Of a DNA stretch of 22,460 nucleotides, positions 7,061 to 13,300 are shown piece after piece. Positions within the stretch are counted from its first letter, which is position 1. Each line of letters starts with the position of its first letter. Location: the NCBI GenBank assembly GCA_964653025.1, contig CAZZBZ010000052.1:1-22460 (forward strand). Reading direction: 5' to 3'. This DNA is from JABWAM01 sp964653025 (GTDB taxonomy: Bacteria > Verrucomicrobiota > Verrucomicrobiia > JABWAM01). A program made the position numbers and the translations under genes. The notes below the pieces were generated by a model. The model was not told the DNA's origin. It searched no databases and saw only the letters and a list, made by a program, of their open reading frames with translations.

Positions 7061-8488
7061 ATGTCCGCCTCCTCCCAGTTTTGCTCCGAGTCGCGCCGCA
7101 GGATGGGCGACGCGCATGAGCGCGCCGCGGTCCTGAAGGCCACGGCAACCTACACCGCGAAGGTCCGCGAGACGAAGGACTCCTTCCTCGACTGGAAGGC
7201 GGGGCGCGAGATCCTGCGCCAGCGAAAATGGGACGCAATCAACCACCTCGACCGCCACCTCGAGGAGTTCGAGCGCCAGGCCACCTCTCGCGGCGCGCAG
7301 GTTCACTGGGCCGAGGATGCCGCCGAGGCCCGCGAACTCATCCTTGAAATCTGCCAGCGCGGGGGAGTCCGGAAAGTGGTTAAGTCCAAGTCCATGACCA
7401 CGGAGGAGATTCACCTCAACGGGACGCTGGAAGACCGGGGGATCGAGGTTGTGGAGTCCGACCTCGGTGAATACATCGCCCAGATCCGCGGCGAGCCGCC
7501 CTACCACATCGTCACCCCGGTGATGCAGCTCACCAAGGAGGACATCGACCAAACCTTCCACGAGAAGCTCGGCACCCCGCTCGGCTCCACGGCCGAGGGC
7601 TTGGCGATGACTGCGCGCCGCGTGCTGCGCGACGTCTACCTTACCGCCGACATGGGAATCACCGGCGCGAATTTTCTCGTGGCCGAGACGGGTATGGTTT
7701 CGATCACGGAAAACGAGGGCAACGCCCGCCTCAGCTCCTCGTTACCGCGCATTCACGTGGCTGTGGTCGGCATCGAGAAGGTCGTGCCGCGCATCGAGGA
7801 CCTGGCGGTCTTCCTGCCGATGCTTGCCGTCTCCGGCACGGGGCAACAGCTCACCTGCTACAACACCCTGATCGGCGGACCGCGCCAGCAGGGTGAATCG
7901 GACGGCCCCGAGGAGATGCACGTGATCCTGCTCGACAACGGGCGCACCCGCCTTCTCGCCGACGCGGAGCAGCGCGAGATGCTCCATTGCATCCGCTGCG
8001 GCGCTTGCCTCAACGCCTGCCCGATCTTCAAGAGCGTGGGCGGGTTCTCCTACGGGACGACCTACCAGGGCCCCATTGGCTCGGTGATCACCCCGCATTT
8101 TCGGGGACTGGGCGAGTGGAAGCACCTCTCCTACGCCTCCTCCCTCTGCGGCGCATGTACCGAGGTCTGCCCGGTCCACATCGACCTTCACCACCACCTT
8201 CTTCAAAACCGTCGCAACGCCGTGGCCGAGGGCCACACGAGCGCGTTCGAATGGATCGCCTTCCGTCTCTGGGCCTGGATGATGCGCAGCCCGTTGGCCT
8301 ACGGACTCGCAGCCCGCGCGGGGCATTTTGCCCAGCGCCTTTCCCGCCTTCTCGGAATCGAGGGTTCAGTCCTCGACCCCGCCCGTTGCTGGAGCGCGCG
8401 GCGGGACACCCCCTCGATCGCCCCCGAGAGCTTCCGGGACTGGTGGAAGAAGCGACCGAAGCCGCAAGCCACAAGCCGCAAGCCATGA
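7061..8488 (+). CDS. lutB: L-lactate utilization iron-sulfur protein LutB (LldF/YkgF family)
   Basis: The 475-residue electron-transfer subunit of the lactate oxidation complex has two parts. An N-terminal LUD domain (about residues 60-295) includes 'VVKSKSMTTEEIHLN' and 'ITGANFLVAETG'. A ferredoxin-like region follows, with CxxCxxCxxxCP (C310, C313, C316, C320) and CGACTEVCP (C363, C366, C370), two [4Fe-4S] motifs. The C-terminal tail is amphipathic or hydrophobic (around 'AYGLAARAGHFAQRL') and then basic. ATG 7061 gives MSASSQFC; TTG 7052 and ATG 7103 are alternatives, and none has a Shine-Dalgarno. The last codons lie in a heptanucleotide repeat, and the stop overlaps lutC (ATGA at 8485-8488). 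The assignment is confident. Confidence 0.94.
   Translation: MSASSQFCSESRRRMGDAHERAAVLKATATYTAKVRETKDSFLDWKAGREILRQRKWDAINHLDRHLEEFERQATSRGAQVHWAEDAAEARELILEICQRGGVRKVVKSKSMTTEEIHLNGTLEDRGIEVVESDLGEYIAQIRGEPPYHIVTPVMQLTKEDIDQTFHEKLGTPLGSTAEGLAMTARRVLRDVYLTADMGITGANFLVAETGMVSITENEGNARLSSSLPRIHVAVVGIEKVVPRIEDLAVFLPMLAVSGTGQQLTCYNTLIGGPRQQGESDGPEEMHVILLDNGRTRLLADAEQREMLHCIRCGACLNACPIFKSVGGFSYGTTYQGPIGSVITPHFRGLGEWKHLSYASSLCGACTEVCPVHIDLHHHLLQNRRNAVAEGHTSAFEWIAFRLWAWMMRSPLAYGLAARAGHFAQRLSRLLGIEGSVLDPARCWSARRDTPSIAPESFRDWWKKRPKPQATSRKP
8462..8484. repeat. Short heptanucleotide tandem repeat at the lutB-lutC junction
   Basis: Three successive units CCGCAAG, CCACAAG and CCGCAAG (8462-8482) run directly into the CC-ATGA start/stop overlap. 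In lutB they encode the terminal basic tail (PQATSRKP). Changes in unit number would shift the lutB tail and its stop, and so alter coupling to lutC. Confidence 0.55.
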
Positions 8489-9126
8489 ACGCGCGCAACA
8501 CCATTCTCGGCCGCGTGCGCAAGGCCCTGCGCCAGACGGCACCGCATCCCTCTGCGCCGCCGCAGGCCACGATCTTTCCGCCGCTCCCATCGGAGGAATG
8601 GCTCCCCCGCTTCGAGCGCGAGTTCGCCGCGCTCAAGGGAGTCTTCCACCGCTCCCCCGACTGGGACGACGCCCGCGCGTGGGTGACCGCCCTCGCGGTC
8701 GAGAGAGGTTTCCATCGGGTGGTGGTCTCCCCCGACGACAGCTCCCTTGAGGTGACGAAAAACGTGCCCGGAGTCCACGCGCTCGACCGAGAGGACTGCG
8801 GTGCGCGGCTCGGCTCCGCCGACCTCGGGGTGACGGCTTGCGACTGCCTTGTCGCCCGTACCGGCTCGGTGGTGCTCACGGCCCAGAGCGGTTACGGCAG
8901 GGCGCTCTCGGTCCTCCCCCCGGCCCACCTTGTCGTGGCGCGGCGCCCGCAACTCGTGGCCGAGGTCCGCGACGCCCTCCGACTCCTCGATCACCGCCAC
9001 GGGAAGATGTGGCCGAGCATGGTCACTTTCATCACCGGCCCCAGCCGCACCGCCGACATCGAGAAGATCCTCGTCCTCGGCGCCCACGGCCCCCGCGAAC
9101 TCTACGTCCTGCTCCTCGACTTCTGA
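8485..9126 (+). CDS. lutC: L-lactate utilization protein LutC (LUD domain)
   Basis: The 213-residue LUD-domain protein is the third subunit of the LutABC complex. It begins 'MNARNTILGRVRKALR', the usual LutC/YkgG opening, and has the LUD core 'DLGVTACDCLVARTGSVVLTA' (about residues 111-131), 'LSVLPPAHLVVARRPQLV' and the closing 'ITGPSRTADIEKILVLGAHGPRELYVLLLD'. The ATG at 8485 overlaps the lutB stop by four bases, so it is translationally coupled. An open frame reaches upstream to 7987 inside lutB but does not resemble LutC, so it was not used. It ends at 9126, where one arm of a 12-bp inverted repeat begins on the last stop-codon base. Confidence 0.93.
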   Translation: MNARNTILGRVRKALRQTAPHPSAPPQATIFPPLPSEEWLPRFEREFAALKGVFHRSPDWDDARAWVTALAVERGFHRVVVSPDDSSLEVTKNVPGVHALDREDCGARLGSADLGVTACDCLVARTGSVVLTAQSGYGRALSVLPPAHLVVARRPQLVAEVRDALRLLDHRHGKMWPSMVTFITGPSRTADIEKILVLGAHGPRELYVLLLDF

Positions 9127-9242
9127 TTTCTCATCCGGCGAGGGATGGTAAGCGGGCTTGCCACGCGCTGCGAATGGAGTGCTTGCCCTACAATCCAGAT
9201 CAGAAAATCACTTCGACGCACATATTTTTGCGGATGAGAAAT
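9126..9242. repeat. Convergent gap bracketed by a 12-bp perfect inverted repeat, with TTGTAGGGC-type hairpin
   Basis: ATTTCTCATCCG (9126-9137) and CGGATGAGAAAT (9231-9242) are exact reverse complements that frame the gap between lutC and the HNH gene. Inside, GGTAAGC/GCTTGCC (9147-9153 and 9156-9162) forms a stem with one G:T pair, and the sequence ends GCTTGCCCTACAA at 9193, as in the 1605-1673 element. TTGCCACGCG-(T/C)TGCG-NN-TGGAG at 9159-9178 is shared with 9995-10015. It could be a small non-autonomous element with terminal inverted repeats, or a bidirectional transcription stop. Confidence 0.65.
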
Positions 9243-9247
9243 GCAGG

Positions 9248-9922
9248 CTAGCGAGGGACCGGTGCGGGCACTTGTGAGGGAGGGCGGTTCGTGGAGGGGT
9301 ATCCGTTTTCCTTCAGGATGGCGAGGATGCGGCCGAGCATGGCGAGGTGTTTGGGGTCGCCCGCGGCGCGCGCCTCCTGTTCGAGGCGGGCGACGAGACG
9401 GGCGTAGAAATCGTATGTGCCGTAGGTCTTCTTGAACATGTTGTGCTCGCTGCAGAGCGTCTGGCCATTTTCGACGACGCTCTGCCCGCCGAGGTGACGG
9501 GGGCGGATGTGGTCGGCGTGAATCTCGTGTCCGTTGTGCGGGCCGTCGCCGCAGACGATACATCGGGAATCGTCGCGCCGGTAGATCGCATCGCGCACCG
9601 CGGGGGTGAAGTGTTCATCGTCGGCCTGCGCCTGGTAACCGGGGACGCGCTTGTAGACGCCCTTGTCCACCTTGATGAGCCATCCGTCCTGGTAGAGCTT
9701 TCGGACGGCGCGCCAGGGGTCCTGCGCGTCGGGGCGTTTTTTGAGGATGTGGGCGGTGATCTCTTCCTGCTTGAGGTCGCGGTTCGGATTGGCCTCGAAG
9801 AACTCGCGCGCGACCGCCTCGATGGAGGGAGGACGCGCGACGGAGGCGGGGGGTTCGGCCGCCGTTGCGGCAAGTGCAAGCGCGAGCGCAGTGGCGAAGA
9901 GGACTTGGGGGATTGGAATCAT
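9248..9922 (-). CDS. HNH endonuclease with N-terminal signal peptide
   Basis: The 224-residue product begins MIPIPQVLFATALALALAATAAE, a convincing signal peptide with likely cleavage near residue 22. A winged-helix-like stretch (about 33-96, 'ITAHILKKRPDAQDPWRAVRKLYQDGWLIKVDKGVYKRVPG') follows. An HNH nuclease comes next (about 104-165), with zinc knuckles C121xxC124 and C157xxH160, and the HNH core H135-A-D137-H138 ending 'CSEHN' (N161). The frame stays open upstream to 10069, but that stretch translates an intergenic repeat and was left out. HNH proteins are normally cytoplasmic, so an exported form suggests a secreted or periplasmic nuclease. There is no immunity-protein or secretion gene next to it. 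If the signal is false, a restriction-type intracellular nuclease is the alternative. Confidence 0.8.
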   Translation of the reverse strand: MIPIPQVLFATALALALAATAAEPPASVARPPSIEAVAREFFEANPNRDLKQEEITAHILKKRPDAQDPWRAVRKLYQDGWLIKVDKGVYKRVPGYQAQADDEHFTPAVRDAIYRRDDSRCIVCGDGPHNGHEIHADHIRPRHLGGQSVVENGQTLCSEHNMFKKTYGTYDFYARLVARLEQEARAAGDPKHLAMLGRILAILKENGYPSTNRPPSQVPAPVPR

Positions 9923-9940
9923 TCCAGAGCGGAATCGGCG

Positions 9941-10049
9941 CGGACTGCCGAGGGCACGACGAAGCGTGCCCCTCCCTTGGTCAACAGGTTTGGCTTGCCA
10001 CGCGTTGCGCGTGGAGGGGCACGCTTTGTCGTGCCCGTGCGAAGCTGAG
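9941..10049. repeat. Intergenic element with inverted GGGCACG hairpin ends
   Basis: Two hairpins face each other: GGGCACG/CGTGCCC at 9952-9958 and 9965-9971, and again at 10017-10023 and 10030-10036. Read outward on opposite strands, both start GGAGGGGCACGCTT, so the ends are inverted copies. Between them lies TTGCCACGCGTTGCG, also found at 9159. The outer flanks (GACTGCCGAGGGCACGA on the left, GTGCGAAGCTGAG on the right) match the ends of the 13061-13260 element. It fills the 195-base gap between the HNH start and the end of the FG-GAP gene. No gene is visible. Confidence 0.75.
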
Positions 10050-10117
10050 TAGTTACTGGGGATCTCCACCGGACGGCTCTTTTCGTTCGCTCGATGCCAT
10101 CTCTCGCCGAAGCCGTC

Positions 10118-11899
10118 CTACTTCACGATCTCGATCAACTTCATGTCGTCCACCCAAGCGTCGCCGGTGCCGATGAAGTTGAGGTCGAGAAAGGCTCCGG
10201 CATCGAAGCGCTTGCCGTGGGTGTCTACACCCGCTTCCTTGGTCCCCTCGAGGCGGATGGTCTTGCGGTATTCACCCCAAGAGCCACCGAGGGAGACAAC
10301 TTCCGAATAGATGTGCTGGCGGATAAGCGGCGGGCCTCCCGCGTTCTTGGGGTCGGGAATGGACTCCTGGTAGGTGATGATCCAGAGGATCTTCATCGCA
10401 TCGCCTCGGCGCTGGAAGGAGAGCTCGTAGTCTTTGCCAAGAGTGAAAGGGAGGGTCGTGTTGCGGAGCGTAAAGACCCCCTCGATATAATCGGTGATGA
10501 AGCTCTTCCAAGGATCAGAGATCGTAGAGTATCTTGGACGGGGGATGAAGCCGTGGAACTTCTCGAACCAGGAGAAGTGCAGGGAGCGGTTGCCCTCCTT
10601 GATGTCAGCCTCGGGGTTGATCTCACGGCTGACCACCTCCGGGAGTGGGGAGCACATCGAGATGACCGAGCCATTATCCATCGCGCTGACCATGCGGGGA
10701 TCCTCCCAACTGCTGGGCTGCTTGAAGTCCTTGGCGGCGTCCACCCCCTTGACCTGGGTGGCGGCGCCGAGTTCAGGGTCCTCCCGCTTGCCGGTGCCGA
10801 GGGCGACCATGATCATGCCGCTGGTGGTCCCGTACATGAGGTCGGGGATGCCATCCTCGTTGTAGTCGCAGGCGCAGATGCTGATGAGGTAGCCGATCCG
10901 TTCGCGCCCGCCCACCGTGATGAACTTGGTGAACTCGACGGGGGCGAGCTTCTTCGGATCCTTGATCGCCTCGGCGGTGCCAAGGTACAGGGCCACGCGT
11001 CCCTCACGGTCGCCGGTGAGGAGGTCGGGGATGCCGTCGCTGTTCCAGTCGTAGACGGAGGGAGTGAGTTGCTCGCGGCCTTCGCCGTAAGCGATGGTGA
11101 ACTTCGCCTCGGGCTTGAACACGGGCGTGGTCCGGCTGCCCATGTTGATCCAGACGCGAACGCTGTTGGCCGAGTAGGAGCCTTCGCCCACGACGAGGTC
11201 CGGGGTGCCATCCTTGTTCCAGTCTACCCAGATGGGCGCGGAGTAGTTGCCCACGGTGATGGATTCCTTGCCGTCCTTGAGGGTGTCCACCATGTAGCCT
11301 TTCTGGTGCGCGGGGACACCGCCGACCGGCGGCGGCATCCAGCGTGGCTTGGACATGGACTCGACCCACTTCGGGTCGCCCCCGGAGCCGCGGTTGGGGA
11401 GGATGAAAATCTCGCCGTCCACATTGCCATAGAGGATGTCCACCTTGCCGTCGCCGTTGACGTCGGCGGCGTAGGCGCGGGCACCGGGGCCGAGGTAGGT
11501 GGGGGAGAGGTGGCCGCGATCGAACGCCGGCTCTCCCTTCTTGCCGATGTTGGGATACCAGTACAGGGTTCCGAGAGGGCTGGAGCAAACAATGTCCGGG
11601 AGCTTGTCGCCGTTGACGTCCACGAAACAGGGCGCCGCCGCGAAGGGGATGGGAGAGAGTTGCGAGCCATCGAGATAAACCGGGGCGCTGGCGCGGGGGA
11701 CGCGGAGGTTTCCGCTGGCGTCCACACCATCGTAGAGGTTCTGGAAGGTGATCACGCGCTCGAAGTTCCCGTTGGGGATGAGATTCTTTGGCGCCGCGGG
11801 GGCGGGAGCCTGGGCGAGGGCGATCCCCGCGAGGGCGAGCCACAGGACAGCTGCCGCGAGCCGGTGCGGGAGAAGGGAGGATGGAGAGGGAGGTTTCAT
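10118..11899 (-). CDS. Secreted FG-GAP/VCBS repeat protein with jelly-roll ends
   Basis: The 593-residue protein has a signal peptide (about residues 12-30, ending ALAQ). Five FG-GAP/VCBS calcium-binding loops DxNxDxxxD occupy residues 94-102, 146-154, 226-234, 284-292 and 345-353, which implies a beta-propeller like integrin heads. The N-terminal 'NLIPNGNFE' (39-47) and the C-terminal 'GKDYELSFQRR...', '...FIGTGDAWVDDMKLIEI' resemble the first and last strands of a carbohydrate-binding jelly-roll (CBM4/9-like), so the propeller may be inserted in that domain. Such proteins act outside the cell, usually in binding. The ATG at 11899 overlaps the trpD stop (ATGA), an unexpected coupling of an exported protein to tryptophan synthesis. 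The ligand is unknown. Confidence 0.85.
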   Translation of the reverse strand: MKPPSPSSLLPHRLAAAVLWLALAGIALAQAPAPAAPKNLIPNGNFERVITFQNLYDGVDASGNLRVPRASAPVYLDGSQLSPIPFAAAPCFVDVNGDKLPDIVCSSPLGTLYWYPNIGKKGEPAFDRGHLSPTYLGPGARAYAADVNGDGKVDILYGNVDGEIFILPNRGSGGDPKWVESMSKPRWMPPPVGGVPAHQKGYMVDTLKDGKESITVGNYSAPIWVDWNKDGTPDLVVGEGSYSANSVRVWINMGSRTTPVFKPEAKFTIAYGEGREQLTPSVYDWNSDGIPDLLTGDREGRVALYLGTAEAIKDPKKLAPVEFTKFITVGGRERIGYLISICACDYNEDGIPDLMYGTTSGMIMVALGTGKREDPELGAATQVKGVDAAKDFKQPSSWEDPRMVSAMDNGSVISMCSPLPEVVSREINPEADIKEGNRSLHFSWFEKFHGFIPRPRYSTISDPWKSFITDYIEGVFTLRNTTLPFTLGKDYELSFQRRGDAMKILWIITYQESIPDPKNAGGPPLIRQHIYSEVVSLGGSWGEYRKTIRLEGTKEAGVDTHGKRFDAGAFLDLNFIGTGDAWVDDMKLIEIVK

Positions 11900-12999
11900 T
11901 TCGTGGAAATTACCTTGGAGCGTTGGACCGCGTTTTGCGAGAAGGCTCGATAGGCGTCGAGACGGGCCAGCGCGGCCCCGCCATCCAGCACCTCGGCACC
12001 CTGGCGCATCCCATCGGAGAGGTCGCGCGCCTTTCCCGCGAGCACAAAGCCGGCGGCAGCGTTGTAAACGAGCAGGTCGCGCCGCGGGCCAGTGTCGTCG
12101 CCCGAGAGGAGGTTGCGGATGATCCGGGCATTCATTTCGGCGTCCCCGCCCTGGAGTTCCTTGAGGTTGGGGCGCGCGATCCCGAGCGAGGCCGCGTCCA
12201 TCTCGAAGGTCTCCACGTTGCCGTTGGAGTGGAGCTGGGAGATCTTGGTTTTCCCGAGCGTACTCAGTTCATCGAGGCAGGGTTTGCCCATCCCGTCGTA
12301 GCCGTGGACGACGAGGGCGCGCTTGAGCTTCATGAGGTAGAGAACGTGGACATAGAGGTCCGTGAGTGCCGGGTCGTAGACGCCAACGAGCTGGATGTTC
12401 GGGCGCGCGGGGTTCACCAGCGGCCCGAGGAGATTGAAGATCGTGCGCTTGCCGTGGCGGGCGAGGAGGTGGCGAACGGGCTGCAGGACCTTGAAGGTCT
12501 TGTGGTAGAGAGGGGCGTAAAGAAAACCGAACTTCAGGCGCTCGATCCCCTCGCGCGCGGCGGAGGGAGGGATCTCGATCTGGATGCCAAGTGCCTCAAG
12601 GACATCGGCGCTGCCGCACTTGGAACTGATCGCGCGGTTTCCATGTTTTGCGACCGGGATGTCGGCGGCCGCGAGGACGAAGGCCGTGGCTGTGGAGACG
12701 TTGAAGGTGCCTGCGTGGTCCGAGCCCGTGCCGCAGGTGTCCATGAGCAGGCCCCCGACGAGGCCAAGGTCCACGCGTGGATCGAGCGCGAGGTCGCGCA
12801 GCATGATCGCGAAATCGGCGATCTCACGCGGCGACTCTCCCTTCCGCGCGAGGCAGAGGAGGAACTCGGCCTTCTCCTCGACCGCCACGCCGGGCTCGAG
12901 CAGGTCATGAATGGCCTGCTCGATCTCCGAGGCGGAAAGCTCCTGTCCTTCAGCGGCATGCTGGCTCAGGGAACGAAGCTGGGATTGCGCCGTCAACAC
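11896..12999 (-). CDS. trpD: Anthranilate phosphoribosyltransferase (TrpD)
   Basis: The 367-residue enzyme transfers the phosphoribosyl group of PRPP to anthranilate, the second committed step of tryptophan synthesis, in the cytoplasm. The N-terminal helical domain (about 20-85, 'FLLCLARKGESPREIADF') is followed by the PRPP/Mg motif DTCGTGSD (87-94), 'TFNVSTATAFVLAAA', KHGNRAISSKCGSADVLEALG (118-138), 'RTIFNLLGPLVNP' and 'GYDGMGKPCLDELS', all as in the family. The start is GTG at 12999, with no Shine-Dalgarno; no better start is seen. The rest of the trp pathway is absent here. Its stop is joined to a secreted FG-GAP gene by ATGA. The length is slightly above the usual 330-350 because of the N-terminal extension. 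Confidence 0.94.
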   Translation of the reverse strand: MLTAQSQLRSLSQHAAEGQELSASEIEQAIHDLLEPGVAVEEKAEFLLCLARKGESPREIADFAIMLRDLALDPRVDLGLVGGLLMDTCGTGSDHAGTFNVSTATAFVLAAADIPVAKHGNRAISSKCGSADVLEALGIQIEIPPSAAREGIERLKFGFLYAPLYHKTFKVLQPVRHLLARHGKRTIFNLLGPLVNPARPNIQLVGVYDPALTDLYVHVLYLMKLKRALVVHGYDGMGKPCLDELSTLGKTKISQLHSNGNVETFEMDAASLGIARPNLKELQGGDAEMNARIIRNLLSGDDTGPRRDLLVYNAAAGFVLAGKARDLSDGMRQGAEVLDGGAALARLDAYRAFSQNAVQRSKVISTK

Positions 13000-13043
13000 G
13001 GGACGGATTTAAGTCATCCAACCCCCCGGAACAAGGAAAAGGC

Positions 13044-13260
13044 GCGGGGTGCCTCCCCGCAGACTGCCGAGGGCACGATGGAGCGTGCCTCTCCAGGGGA
13101 TTGATTCTGGGTAGGGATGGTCCGACGGGCCGTCTTCTGGAGGGCCGCCGTGTCGGCGGCCGCGGAGAAGGAAGACGGACGGCGACACGCCGTCCCTCCA
13201 ATCGCGATTTGAGCGTGGAGGGGCATCCGCCTCAGGCGGATCGTGCCCACGCGAAGCGGA
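13044..13260. repeat. Cluster of hairpins with shared TGGAG lead-ins in the icd-trpD gap
   Basis: The 301-base gap 13000-13300 contains no gene but holds six palindromes: GCGGGG/CCCCGC (13044-13060), GGCACG/CGTGCC (13072-13089), CCGTCTTC/GAAGACGG (13130-13137 and 13171-13178) enclosing GGCCGCC/GGCGGCC (13143-13161), GGACGGCG/CGCCGTCC (13177-13195) and ATCCGCC/GGCGGAT (13225-13241). Four have TGGAG directly beside the stem on one strand. The ends match those of the 9941-10049 element. A TTTTTTAAAAAAA tract follows at 13262-13274 before the icd stop. Possible roles are transcription stop, mobile repeat family or structured RNA. Confidence 0.78.
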
Positions 13261-13300
13261 GTTTTTTAAAAAAACCCGGCAGAACGGCAATGCACCCCGC

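Noticed and set aside
9923..10069. N-terminal extension of the HNH protein
   Set aside because: These codons translate the palindromic intergenic element. The signal peptide gives a natural start at 9922.
10094..11953. 619-codon plus-strand open frame opposite the FG-GAP gene
   Set aside because: It is antisense to a protein with clear signal peptide and calcium loops. The translation is low-complexity (runs of Val, Gly, Glu, Asp), as expected from the complement of a GC-rich gene.
13044..13260. CRISPR-like array
   Set aside because: The units are palindromes of different sequence and spacing, without identical repeats or regular spacers, and no cas gene is nearby.
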